NCBI GenBank assembly: GCA_000711775.1
Contig: ARYC01000179.1
Span: 62,001 to 126,000, forward strand
Length of the DNA stretch: 64,000 bases
Reading direction: 5' to 3'
DNA from: Oxytricha trifallax
Lineage: Eukaryota; Ciliophora; Spirotrichea; Sporadotrichida; Oxytrichidae
In this document: piece after piece, positions 46,101 to 58,884 of the stretch
Position numbering within the stretch: the first letter of the stretch is position 1
How the letters are laid out: every line of letters starts with the position of its first letter
Position numbers and translations under genes: made by a program
The notes under the pieces: model-generated
The model's database searches: none
What the model was told of the DNA's origin: nothing
The model's input: only the letters and a program-made list of their open reading frames with translations

Positions 46101-49100
46101 ATTACTAAATATTTTTGTTGATTAATTTCAATAATGTAACTTTTGAAAATATTGATTGTGTTGGATGTAAAAACGATCAACCCTTTTTTAGTTTCTACGC
46201 TGACTCCATAAATTTAAATGAAATCAAGGTTTTGTGGGGAGGGGGAAGTTTCCTGACCCCAAAGAGGTAGTTTCCTGCCCCCTTTGGAAGTTTCCTGCCT
46301 CATTCATAAAAATATGCAATTTTTATAATTTTCAAGGAATCTTTATAATTAATTATGATATAGTTATTTTTATTCTAGCTTAAATTATCATTTCTACCTT
46401 GATAATGAATTCACATTTTAATGAAAATAACATTAATTATTAATAAAAAATAATTATTTTAGAATTGTTTTTAAATTATAATTTGATAAAGAATAATTAT
46501 GTATCTTGAAAATTATATATTAATAAAAGCTGTTTAGGACAAGGTAATAGTAATTAAAATTGAAATTTATAAGTTTCTAATATTATTATTGCCAAACAAT
46601 ATAAAATTTAATGCTGGGGACGGGAAACTGTTTGGGGTCAGGAAACTTCCACCCCAAGGTTTTAAATATAAATTTATTGGTGGATGTACCTACAAATTAA
46701 TTAACGAGCTGGAATTCTTAAAATAGTATATTTTAGATATATTTTACTAATTAAGCGAATACTATTGGATAATAGCAAAATATGACTATACTTAAAGATT
46801 CGTATTTCAGTTAAATTAAGGGGGATTTCGGAATTATTTTATAAATATCATCATTTGATAACCTTCCCTAATTTAACTTCATTCTCGATAACTGCTATAT
46901 TAATAATGTGTATTTTTAATTCTTCATTTTATATGAGATTTCTTATCTTTCGATTTTTTATTTAAAATATTGATTACTGCTAGTTAGAGTATGTGACTGC
47001 CTAATCTTATGGAGGTTTCATGCAAATCACAAATCTAAAAAATTCTTAAATCTATATCATAAATTCGTTGCTCACACAAATTAACGCTAAAATTGCAGGT
47101 AAAAATATTTCTATTTCATCTATTTTTTAGGTGGGCTTATATACATATCAGACAGTTAATATGATATGATAGAAGGAATACTTTTCTCAAATATGACATA
47201 AACTGGCACACTCTCAAACTCAATAGGCCAATCCATCTACATTAATTAACCAAATAGTTTCTAATTAACAATACAAGATTCAGTTTTTACTTGTGAAGAG
47301 ACCTTGTCCAGTGATATTTTGGCAAACTCACTTGCTTATTTAGAAACGAATATAGAAAGCCAATTTAAAGCATAGAAAGGGTCATTGTTTTACTTAAATT
47401 CCATAAATGACAACATCTAAGTACATTCTGAGCAAAATACTTATTAAAATTGCTACGGGAGCTATTAAGGTTCAATTTTTCACATTAAAAGTGATTAAAG
47501 TTCAGAATTTTCTGAAAATTCCAGCAATTATTATTGTAAGAATAAATTTGGTTGTGTTACTATTAACTTTTATAGAAAATTAAGCTGTATTTGGTGGCGC
47601 AATATACTGCAAAAACTGTTTTACTTTTGCTTTTGTGACGCCTAAATTCATTTCTAATTCAGCATATATGGGAGGTTCAATCTATTTAGAAAGTGATACG
47701 ATTGGATTGCTGGAACTAAATTTAGATTAATTCACTATAGAAACTTCCTAAAGTTTAAGTGATGGAGGATTTTTGTACTTTGAGGGATCAAGCGTATAAT
47801 TTATATATATTTACATGCAAACTTAGAATTTTATAATTTTAGGAATTTTATTTTGCTTTACAGATCGATTTATTGATGAAAAATACAGATTTCAAAGACA
47901 CTTTAAGTTCTTATTTAGAATCAGTCGAATTTGACGATATAAAAGTTAATACAGTTTAAGGAGGTGGTTTAGTGTATTTAATAGCCGATACAGTATAAAT
48001 TGAGATTGATTCATGCAATTTCTATAATTTAAGCAGCTTATATCATGGAGGTGGAGTCTTTTAAGTAAATGCTATTTCAATAAATATTGATATGAAATAT
48101 TCTAAATTTGCAGATGTCTAGTCACTATCAAAAGGTAGTCTAATTTAAATCTCTAATTTAATCATATAATAATTTGGTTATACTTTTAAATGGTTCATTT
48201 AAATATGTTTATATATTACAATATATGTCATTTAAAGTATAGATTTATTCAATAGGTTTAAAATGAGTTTGAGTGGTACATAAATATAGCTTAATATTTT
48301 GAAATCTGATTTTAAGTGTCACTCGTCTGGTGATTACTACAATAAAATAGTAATTAATTTTTATTACTTAACAGGCAGCTATGGTTCAGCATTTGCTTTA
48401 GAAGCAACATCCTAATCGACAATTTCTTCACTAAATAACACCTATGAATAATGTGGAAAAGCTAGTTAAGGCGGAATCTTTCAAATTAATTAATATATTT
48501 CGCTTACTGAAAAATACAGTGTTTATAAAAATTTGGGATCAATTCAAAACTAAAACATAATACTAAACTTTGTATTGGCAAATTAATTTAGAATTACAAA
48601 TTTTCTAGAATAATCTTTGTTATGAAATATCCCTTTTTTAATAATTAAATTAGTTGACTTTTTATTGCACAATAATTTATTTTCAGATTACAAGATATTA
48701 ATTTAATTATTAAATTATATAAAACATTATTTTTTGTTTTAAATTCTGGGCGGTGCAATTTATTGTGTGGGATGTACTATAGATATCGATTAAGTATTAT
48801 TTACCTAAATATACTCTTAAAACGGAGGAGTTATAAAAGTGTTAATATCTTAAAATAACTTTAATTATATGCTATTTTATATCTACTCAAAGGGCGACTC
48901 TCATATATCTTTGAAAAATTCCATTCTAACAGACATTCAAACCTCAAGTACTGGAGCCTTTATTTAAATGGAATAAGACACCACTGCTCTAGCTTCGACT
49001 TTAACAATTTAAAACACCTTATTTCAAAACATGTCAATTTATCAAGGAGGTGGACTGATCTATCTCAACCATCCCAAGGTTTAAGTGAATATAGATACTG

Positions 49101-52100
49101 CCTAATTTTACAACAATTACATGGTCGTCATGAACGAGTATCAGGGTTGCGTTTTTTAAGTATAACAAGCTGCTTCTATAATTATTGATAAAACTACCTT
49201 CGTTAAAAATAGCTCATGCTAATATGAATTCTTTCCTAAGTACTATTAAGTGGCAGCAACATTAGATAAAAATCTTAATTTCACAATGAAGAACTCTTAT
49301 ATTAGATTTAAGGATAACTTTGATTCATAAATGCTCATAGCTCTCATGAAAATTGATGGAGTGACCATAGCATATACTTAAAAGATCTATGAAGGTATCT
49401 TTTACTTTGTTGGTGCTAATGTGACCTCAATAAATAATACTTTTACTAAAAATCTCATAAACTTATTTAACTTATAAATAAAGAATTATTAATTAAAATT
49501 GATGGAAAATGGTTTATCTACAAGAGGAGGTATTTATTTCTTTGATTAAGCAAAGTTTTGGGATTATGGATCTACCTATAAGAAAAATGCAGCTTTAATG
49601 GGGGCTGTATTTCTAGCAAAAAACTCTAATATATACTTTTATAACTCCGTCTTTGATTAAAATTATGCTCAAATAGCTGGCATTGGTGTAATCCACTGGC
49701 TTAAATTATATTTAAATAAATAATGTTTATAGTAAAAATTGAATGATTGATTCATGCTCTGGTGTGTTTGATAACAACACTATAAATACATTTATATAAT
49801 TAATAATACTATTTTTATTTAAAGCATATCTTTAATGTGCATAAAAATTGCTAACACTTTTCAAAATGCTTATGCAGCCTTTTATGGAGGAGGATTTTAT
49901 TTCATTCCACAATCAGCAACTTCAGTGAAGACCACGTTTACTTTTTAAAATTCTAACTTCAATTAACTCACATCAAGCGCACTCGGAGGAGTTTTTTACG
50001 TTGCTAATAGTGCAATAAATCTAGTCTTAATAAACTGTGAATTTACAAATTCATAAGCTTTATACCTAGGTGCTGTATTCTATTTAAATCAGGTATCAAA
50101 TTTCACTTGTGACAATTGCAGATTCGCTGATAACAAAGTTGGCATTTATGGAAGTGTAATGATTAAATGTAAATAAATTATATAAACTATAGGTAATTTT
50201 TACTCAGGCGGACTCGTTGTCGACTTATATAACCATAAAAAATTCTTTAATTTAGTGCTCTTCAACCTTCAATTACGAGGAAGCTGTTTTTGATTCAGTT
50301 GAGTCTAATGTTAGAAAATTTAAATGTGCAATTTTTGCACAATCTGCAAAACACGTCATTGCTATTAATAACACATATAGGTTAGTTTACTCTTTAAATT
50401 TAGTTTTAAATTATTTTTAGGTTCTGCAATGAAGGTGGAGTCTGGCTTTCTACAGACTTAAACTTAAATGACTATAATTCTGTTTACTATAACAACAGTG
50501 GAATGGTGGCAGGGGTGAGTGCACATTTAAAAAGCAATATAACCTTTCACAATTGTACTTTCTATCACAATTTTGCTCAAGAATGTGGCTGCTTTTAAGC
50601 TGACTTAGAGACTTTTATTACATTTTATGACTGTCACATTCATGATAATTGGGCTAGGAAAATTGGCTTGATCAACGTTGTTACAAAATCTTGGATGTAT
50701 ATGGAAAGCACTCTTATCGAGAACAATTATGCCTTAGATTAGATTTCAACAATAAATCTCTTTGGAACTTCCCTTGTAACTCATAAATTAAATCACATAA
50801 AATCTTTTTAGGATTTCCCATAAGTCATTAAGAACACGACTTTTATAAATAACTATGCTGGCTAGACTACATTATTTATCATGTATTCAACAGATGTATT
50901 AATAGAGGATTGTTATTTTTCAGATAACATTTCACCTTCTGGCACAAGAGGAATTTTTGTTGGATACTCTGATTTAGAGATAAAGAATACTGTATTTTAA
51001 GACTCTAAGATGTAAACAATCATACTATTTTATATGAAATAAATTTAGGCCAAAAACTACTTTCACAGATTTAAGTGACCACCAAAACTAATAAGGTTCC
51101 TACATGTATATTTTAGGAGGCGCTGATATTTAAATTTCCTTATCAAGCTTTATAAATGGTTATGCTTACTATGGTGGTGCTATATTTATTAGTGGATGTA
51201 AGATTATTTTAAGTCTTAACTTAAAATAGAGTCAAATGTTACCTTTGATCAGTGTATTTTCAGGTAGAATCGAGCTTTTACTGGAGGAGCGATTATGGCT
51301 TAACAATTCACTACTTTGATTCTTAAAAATAAATGCTAATTGACTTATAATATGGCGAACTCCAGCGGTGATTCTATTTATGGTTTTTAATCAAGCTAAA
51401 ATGTAAGATTTTTAATTATTCATAATATTTTAGATTTCAATCGATAGTTCATCAATATTAAATAGTTAAGCTACAAATGCAATTTAATTGCAATAAGTGA
51501 AATTCTATTCTAACAACCTCAAAATTCAGCGTATATTTCAACCCATATTTTATCTAATTTCATTCAGATAATACGAACGCCAAATAAGTGATACAAGAAG
51601 GAGGCGCGATTTCATGTAAAGATTGCTATATTTTCCACTTGAATAACTCAGAAATAAAAAATGTGAATGCTCCACTTGGTGGTGCTATCTATCTTCAGGA
51701 ATCCTCTAACGAGAAGCAGACCACACATCTCTATATGGTAAAATTGAAAATAATTAATTTATTAATAGATTGTAAACACTTTGATATAAAACTCTTGGGC
51801 CTATGATTCAAATGGAGGAGCACTATATCTAGATAATATTAACAAATTAATACTAAACAACACTAAAATAGTAAATTCAATTGCGAATTAATATGGTGGA
51901 GGGATGTATTATACATGCCCGGCGCCCTTCGATTGCACAGTTGAACTGGATAGAATAAATTATTTTGAGTAGAATTATGCTGGGATTTCAGGGGGTGCAA
52001 TTTATTGGCAAGATATAGAGCCAATATATCTTAATAAAAGTTAGCTTGTGTATAAGAATAACTTGGCAAAGATATACGGTCCAAATATTGGATGTTTTGC

Positions 52101-55100
52101 ACAAAAGATTATGATGATTATTGTGGTATTGTTATCAATTTTTGATATTAAATAATTAATTAATTGTTTTAACTGGTTATTATTTTACTATATTTTATTG
52201 ACAAATTTTTTTATCCATTACCAAGTTAAACAATAACAAACTTGTTTGAAAAACAATTAATATTATTAGCAAAAGTTACAATTTAAATTTAAATATTTTT
52301 TTCCTATAACTTTCTAAGTTAAAATTGCATATTTAAAAATAATTATTTTTTTCTCCAAACGGATACTTATTGTTTTGCTATAATGAGGATACTTATGATC
52401 AAATTTTAAACTCTAGAATTTTATAAAGCATGCAAGAACCATTAGCAAATATTAAAAACTAGAGATTAATTTGAAAAAAATTAAAATAAATAAATTTTTA
52501 TTAATTTCAGATGTGCGATTAATTAATGCCTTTTCGAAATATTAAATTTGTGTCTTATAATAAATTTAATGATGATCTTGCTCTTTTATAATTAATAATT
52601 TTTCTTATATTTAGACTATTATTTTTTTAACTATATGTTTTTCAATTAACATAAAAGATTTGAAATTATAAGTAATTTCAAAATTATTCTAGAATAAAAC
52701 TACCAAGATAAAAAATATCATGTCCTTAAATAGTTTTAAAATTAATTATCAATAAACTTATTTTAAAAATATATGATTTTTAAATATTTTATATTTCTAT
52801 GTTACCTCATAGAGTAATTTTAGAAGTGGCGATTACTTGCCTTAGATGTATCTCGCTCTTGTTGATTAATACGGATAAATTTTGTAAACTGATTCCTAAT
52901 CTAAGTTATAAATCACTATTGTTATTTACTATTATTTATTTGTTTTGAGTAAATTTTTAGTGCTAAATAATTCTCTCAATATTAATCAAAGAGGGTAACC
53001 AAAAGATCAACAAAAACAAGGTTTATATTCTCCAATTGTGGAAGGCCAAACTATTTTCTATGCAAAAAATGGAATTTTCAAAGTTAATGGGATACTTTTC
53101 ACTGCATCTCCAGGATATCAATATGATGTGATTTTTAACACAGATGGTATTGATTAAAATAAGCCATCAAATATCAAATATCTGCAAGATTAAGCTTCTG
53201 AGAAAGCTATATTTAATATGACTGTAGCTTTGAGAGAGTGTGAAGTAGGAGAGAAATTTTCTGAGAAAGGAAGGTATGAACAATCTATTATTTAATTTAT
53301 TCTATAGTTGTGAACAGTGCATATCAGGGACTTAATACTCTCTTATCAAAATGACTTCTCCAGGAAGTTGTCTTACTTGCCCTACTTCGGTTGCGTTATG
53401 TCTGGGTGGCTCTCATATAGGTCCAAGACCAGGTTATTGGAGGAAGAGCAATACAACGCAAACATTTATTGAATGTTTAAATACGAATGCGTGCTTGTAA
53501 GTATTTAGTTTATTCAATGATATTTTTAGAGGTATGATACCACCAGAGTTCAATGAATAAGGCTCTTGTTTGCGAGGATATTCAGGAATTTTATGCTCAA
53601 CATGCCAAATTGACTTTTCAAGAACAGGAAACTATGAATTTAACAATATCTTATAAGTTATTAAATTTATTCAATATACTATTATAAAATGCTCGCTCTG
53701 TCCAGAAGAAGAGTAAAATATCCTACGCTTAGTAGGTGTTACAGTATTTGCTGTTGTTATAGTAATAGCTCTTATTCGATCAACTTTAAATGGTGCTCTT
53801 GTGAAAAAGAACATTACCTCGATTTTTCAAAAAATTCTAATGAATCACATTTAACTGATCCTCTTAACTTAATCTTTTAACTTTAACTGGCCTAAAGCCG
53901 TACAATAATTTTTCACAAGCTCACAGCCTGTAGCTGACACTTCATCTTAAATCATATCGATAGACTGTTTTATGAACACTAATCTATATGGAAACTCACA
54001 TGATCACGCAAGCATTATGTACACAAAACTTGTGGTCTATGTTTTACTCCCCTTCATTCTATTCTTAGCTTCTTTTGCTGTGTGGTATCTAATATCTAAA
54101 ATTAAGAAAGAAAAAGGGGTTTTGAGGACTAAAGCCATTTCTACACTGGTTATCTTGTTGTTCTTAGTGCATCCTAGTTTAGTATCGAACTACCTGAAAA
54201 TATTCAAGTAAGTTGAGATTTCCTACAATTTTTTCTATAGTTTCATTAATATTACTCTATAGTTGTGTTGACATAGATGGAGAGAGTAGAAATAAAGACA
54301 ATTTAGAAATAGAATGCAACTCCAAATCTCATGAATTATGGAAAACTGTAGTAACTCTCCCTGCTATTATAGTATGGGGTCTTGGAATCCCATTCTTTGC
54401 GTATTTATTAATGTTCACGAGAAGAAATCAACTTGAAGCTATTTAAACAAGGTCAATGTTTGGATTTTTGTTTAGAGGGTATAAGAAACGCTTTTATTAT
54501 TGGGAGATTGTTATTATGTATAGAAAACTTATTTTCATTTTTGTTTCTGCTTTTGTTGTTAGTGAAGGAGTCGTAATAAAATTAATTGCATAGAATATCA
54601 ATATAAACATGAGATAGATAGATTATATAAAAATTTTATGTAACTCAGGTAAGAATATAATTACAATTTTATGATGATTTCTATAGGCTCTTATTATTTT
54701 CATAATAATTATTTCATTTCTGGTTCTAACCTTAAAAACCAAGCCCTTCTAGAATTTACCACTCAACAACCTCGAGATCTTATCCCTAATAACCCAAGCT
54801 ATAACTATTTTTTGTGGTCTCTTCTACATTTTAGATATAAATGCAACATCAATTTCGACTTAAGACTCAGCTGATGCTGAGTCACAATATTAAAATCAAC
54901 AAAACGAAGATAACGGAGTGAGGCTTAGCGAGGACACTAAAATGTTATTCTTTGTTGTAATAGTAATGTCGAATGCTATATTCTTTGCATATTGGGTTTT
55001 AGAATTCTTCAAAGAAATGCAATCGAAAATTATACTTAAGTTTGGAAAGGTTTACTTGGTTATCTGTTTGTGTGGGAATGAAAATAGATATAAGAAGGTT

Positions 55101-56756
55101 AGAATTTAGACACAAAAATAGTATTTTATAATAATTTTAAGTAATGTCATATCCATAACCATGTAAAAAGTAAATTTTATACATTATTGGCCTTAAAATT
55201 TTTTCTGCCTAAATTATAAAATAATTTAGACAATTATTGATGAAGAAAATGAACTTCTAAGAGAAAGATTCATGCACCTGATTAAAAACACTCAAAAACT
55301 TCAAGAAAATGGAGAAATAATATTAAATAACAACGTCCTAGAAAGATTGAAGCTATATCTTGACCCGAATAAGATATTAGAGGCTATTGGAAATAAACCA
55401 TAGTTAATTTTAAAAGAAGCCAATAAAATCATATTTAAGAATAAAAAACAGAAGAAAGTATTGGGGATCAATAGAGATAACAGAAAAAAGAATTAATCAC
55501 TCATGCAAAAGCAAATTACGTTAAAAAGTTTAGAATTATTTATTTAAAATTACAAACTTATCTAGTTAAATGAATTAATCATCCCCTTGCACAAATAGAA
55601 AACTCAATAAAAATTAAAATTCAAATACTCTCTTTTAAAGTGAAACTGAATCATTTTATACTATTTTTCTGTAATTTACGGTATCAATTATTAATTCAGC
55701 ATATTCTTTGTATCTTATTTATGAGAATAACTTGGAAATAGGTTATGATTATGAAATTGGTTAAGTTCTTAGCATTTTTTAGCATAATTTTGCTTTAAGT
55801 TTTCATTTAATCATCAAGAAGCAGTGATAGTATAAGAGTCAGTGACGACGAATAAACTCAAATAGACTCAAACTTAAACAATCCTCAACTTGAGCAATTG
55901 GATCACGATGAATGGAAATAGAAGTACTAAGTGAGACGCTCAAAAATGACTAGAATAGGCATAAGCTCAGGGTTAGGCAGGGCAAATGAAGATGGGAGAT
56001 TCAAGTTTAATAATAGCATTGGTAGTACCACATTTTTAGATTAGAACTAACCAAAGAAATCTGTTACAGGCTTTGACTTAGGATTTATAAAATACTAATG
56101 TTAATATTTTCTAAAATAAAAAGGTCAAATCGTTTGCAAATTTTGGATTATAAATGGGTATAATTGATATTTTTCGATTTCAGAGCCAATTAACAGACAA
56201 GTTAACTAATCTGAATACTCCACTCTAAAACACTAAGCAAGGACAGCATAAATTCTATATGTCTTCCATCCCCACTGGAAAAGATTTCAGATCAATAACT
56301 CAGTTAAATGAAGTTGAAAATGAAGACGATTCTTTATATGTCGGTTCTGAGTATGGCAGTCCAAAGCAAATAGCAAACTCACATCGAAGAATGGATTCTT
56401 AAGAGTAACTCTTTAAGTATTAAAACAATTAAATTAAATAAATGCCTTTATAAGGATTCAATTTAAATTAAAATAAAAAATAATCATTAAAATATTTATT
56501 GTAAAATAGTACTCACCAAATGTTGATAAACATTAATTTAGAACTATAGATAATACAACAAATCACCAGTATGACTCTAAATTGCCTAATTAATTTAAGT
56601 TAAATATTTTTAATTGAAAAGTATTATCGATATTTAGTTCTTCTTTTTTATGATATGCTTACTGGTTAATTTAGAACTATTTAATTGCAGAATTTAAATT
56701 TATTAGAAATATTTAATAATTAAATAGAAATTAATTATTATTAAATTACTAAATGA
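43151..56756 (+). CDS. Gene AD, main part: giant beta-helix/Cys-rich/multi-span membrane protein
   Basis: Continues from 14958 across pointer ATCATTATCT. After IES removal it encodes roughly 4000 residues. First a very long repeat-rich region (motifs such as GGAIY, GGGVIK and NNS/T, Asn- and Ser-rich), as in pectin-lyase-like beta-helix proteins. Next a Cys-rich module at about 53320-53690 (CEQCISG, CLTCPTSVALCLGGSHIGPR, GYSGILCSTCQIDF, KCSLCPEE). Then membrane spans: VTVFAVVIVIALI, VVYVLLPFILFLASFAVWYL, STLVILLFLVHPSLV, TLPAIIVWGLGIPFFAYLLM, MLFFVVIVMSNAIFFAYW. The C-terminal tail is polar and runs across IES 55500-55813. An extracellular or cell-surface role is inferred. A GT-AG intron lies near 53276-53309. 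The stop is uncertain; the first in-frame TGA after the last clear coding is near 56754. Confidence 0.72.
43381..43432. other. IES, 52 bp, pointer TAGAT
   Basis: Repeat at 43376-43380 and 43428-43432. Removal joins SYIVFDSLD to EDDTNSCLSQRTK in frame. Confidence 0.75.
44328..44414. other. IES, 87 bp, pointer GATT
   Basis: Repeat at 44324-44327 and 44411-44414. Removal joins LQFNKYLD to CSIAESIYNKES in frame. Confidence 0.7.
44514..44566. other. IES, 53 bp, pointer CAATCT
   Basis: Repeat at 44508-44513 and 44561-44566. Removal joins MRHLISI to QNHNFGIYIMNNN in frame. Confidence 0.78.
46234..46663. mobile_element. MITE-like IES, 430 bp, pointer CAAGGTTTT
   Basis: Nine-base pointer at 46225-46233 and 46655-46663; removal joins SINLNEIKV to LNINLLVDVPTN in frame. 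Close to both ends is a perfect 20-bp inverted repeat, GGAAGTTTCCTGACCCCAAA at 46244-46263 and its complement at 46631-46650. The left end repeats the AAGTTTCCTG motif three times. GC-rich ends around an AT-rich, gene-free centre are typical of a non-autonomous inverted-repeat element. Confidence 0.82.
52130..52810. other. AT-rich insert in gene AD, probable IES, pointer unresolved
   Basis: About 680 bp with no coding content, between ...KIYGPNIGCFAQ and SNFRSGDYLPQMYLALVDQ, where paralogue CB has FKSGDI and MALVDKYG. I could not find a pointer that keeps the frame, so the edges are approximate. Confidence 0.6.
55500..55813. other. IES, 314 bp, pointer TTAATCA
   Basis: Seven-base repeat at 55493-55499 and 55807-55813. 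Removal joins GINRDNRKKNQS to SRSSDSIRVSDDE in frame, so the tail belongs to gene AD. Inside the insert a fortuitous signal-peptide-like frame (MKLVKFLAFFSIILLQV) reads into the tail and would mimic a separate secreted protein. Confidence 0.82.
56087..56180. other. IES, 94 bp, pointer GATTT
   Basis: Repeat at 56082-56086 and 56176-56180. Removal joins SVTGFDLGF to QSQLTDKLTNLN in frame. Confidence 0.78.
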
Positions 56757-57099
56757 TATTAAAAATGTCTATTAACCCTCATTTAATGATATCTTTTACT
56801 GCCACATATTAAAAATGTAAAAAAAATCTTTAATATTGAATTAAAATTTCTGGGGTTATCCAAAAAACAAGTTCGTACGTTTTAATTGTTTTATACTTAT
56901 ATATAAAATCAAATATCTCGAGTAAGTTTGATACAGGAATGTTTCCAATTCCAAAATGTTATCTAAAATTTTATTATTTATCAACTAATAAATTGAAATA
57001 AAATTTATTTGATTGTCATTTAATAAGAATAAACTGCAATGATTTTCTATCACTTAAATCAATTTAATTTTTCCCAAATTTATATGTATCTTTATTATA
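56757..57099. other. AT-rich intergenic stretch, nothing seen
   Basis: About 340 bp between the end of gene AD and the first coding-like sequence of the next gene; no coding, repeat or structured RNA was recognised. Confidence 0.55.
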
Positions 57100-58650
57100 A
57101 TTTAATTGCCTTTGCATAAGTTATCATAAAACTAGGCTTTAAGCTAGAAAGAGCAAAGAAAAGAAGAGAGGTTAATCTAAAAAATGATAGAAAACTAAAA
57201 ATTTGAGAGTTTAATGCAAAATTACAGAGATAAAAAAATGACAAATATGAAACATGAAAATGAAAAGATAGAGTGTTAATTTAATAATTTAAAATATCTA
57301 ACTCATATATATATATTTATATAAATTACTTTGAAAGCCTTATAATATAAATCTGTTTTTATTATTGGTTAAATAAAGATTCTTTAATTGAATAATTGTT
57401 AATTCTAAAATTAAATAGAGTTAGTGAAGAAACGCAAGCCAAGTACTAAAGTTAAAAACAGCGTGAAAAGTAAATTAAAGAAAATAATGCATGCTAAAAT
57501 CATAGAGTAACTAAAACTACAATAAGAAGAGATTTCCAAGTCGCCTAAAGGGAAAGGGGGTAGAATGTCTAGTTTATTATTATTATTATTATTTTTATTT
57601 ATATTAATAACACATATTTTAATTATAATATTTTTATTGTTTACATGGGAGGAAAGGTGAAGAAGAAAAATAACTAGAAGAAGTAAATAAGTTAAGACGT
57701 AAATCAAATATATACTCACTTTAAAATAAAAACGATAAAATTTAATTTGGAGAATATAGTGATAGGTTCAATTACCAGAATGAGAATTTAGGCAATAGCA
57801 ATTATTAGAGCTAAATCTCTTCACTCTTTGGGTCACATATGCCACCATAATCATAATTTAGTCATAATAACATTAAATAAATTTACTATTTTATTATTGC
57901 TAATCATCAAATGACAGACATACTCTAGATTAATCATAAAACCATCAAAATCAAGACATAAGTCCAGTTTTTAACATAAATTTGATTAACCAAGAACTTA
58001 TGAACACTGAAGAAGATATTATTAAACCATTATAAGACGAAGTGCAAAATTATTAATAACATCAGCAGTATATTTATTCAAATCCTTACATAGATAATGA
58101 TTTTTAATAGTATAAGCAAGCATAGTATTCCTTGTAAAAACAGCAACAATTATCATCGTAATCATCATTTTTTGAGAGCACATTCAGAAACCTCTAAGTT
58201 TCTGATAAAAATTAGGATATAAACGTTATTCGATAAAACTAAATGAGTCAAAATTTAAACAATTAAACTCCCTCTGCGATAAGTCTTAAAGACGATAGTA
58301 ACCGCGAATTCGCTTAGATTCATTAGAAATTGGCTTTTAATCAGGATGTTTAAGATTTACACAGCTTTAGAAAGGAATAAACGTAATTTAAGAATAATAA
58401 TGCAGTCAATTTTGACTAAGACATCGTAAAACACAAACCTAAGTTTAATGAGGAAAGTGATTAAGAATAGGATTGGTTTGATGAAGATAGCTTAAATTCG
58501 TACTATGAAGAGGAAAAAGATGATGTTTATGATAAACAGGACAGTGGTGATGATCATTAAAATGAATAAGAATATCAAGATTATCTGTAAAATAATGGTA
58601 TCAATAACTACCAATTTAGCAATAATAATAATTATAATATCAAATATTGA
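57100..58650 (+). CDS. Unrecognised basic/coiled-coil protein with Gln-rich acidic tail, three IESs
   Basis: The 5' end is not fixed: clear coding begins around 57100 (ALSQKEQRKEERLIQKM). Three IESs with pointers of 7, 7 and 9 bases restore one frame to TGA 58648-58650. The N-terminal part is strongly basic and helical (NEKIELVKKRKPSTKVKNS, VKSKLKKIMHAKIIEQLK, KQLEEVNKLRRKSN). The rest is rich in Q, N, S and D (HQQYIYSNPYIDNDFQQYKQ) with an acidic end (DQEQDWFDEDSLNSYYEEEK). This composition is common in regulatory or nucleic-acid-binding proteins, but no motif is recognised. Confidence 0.7.
57275..57421. other. IES, 147 bp, pointer ATAGAGT
   Basis: Repeat at 57268-57274 and 57415-57421. Removal joins MKHENEKIE to LVKKRKPSTK in frame. 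Confidence 0.82.
57558..57657. other. IES, 100 bp, pointer GGAAAGG
   Basis: Repeat at 57551-57557 and 57651-57657. Removal joins EEISKSPKGKG to EEEKQLEEVNK in frame. Confidence 0.82.
57857..57939. other. IES, 83 bp, pointer TAATCATAA
   Basis: Nine-base repeat at 57848-57856 and 57931-57939. Removal joins SHMPPQSQ to NHQNQDISPVFN in frame. Confidence 0.83.
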
Positions 58651-58884
58651 TAAAAATCCATATAATTATTAAAATTTATTATTTTTTAATTATCTTAGAA
58701 TATTTATCATACTTAAGAAATCAAGTTAATATTGATATTAAATATTAATTATTATGAGTATAAATAGGCATCTAATTACAATTATTTATAATTAATTTAA
58801 ATTTTAAATTTCCCAAGTAAAGTAGCAAGTATCTTAATATCTTTGTATAGAGTTTAAGACTTTCACTATCGATTTCTATTTGAC

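Noticed and set aside
55750..56100. Separate secreted protein starting MKLVKFLAFFSIILLQV
   Set aside because: The signal-like part lies in IES 55500-55813. Pointer TTAATCA joins the tail to the upstream membrane protein in frame, and paralogue CB has the same continuous arrangement.
57411..57719. 102-residue minus-strand frame that looks like a membrane protein
   Set aside because: It is antisense to a plus-strand gene whose frame is restored by two pointer-flanked IESs (57275-57421 and 57558-57657); it also spans IES sequence.
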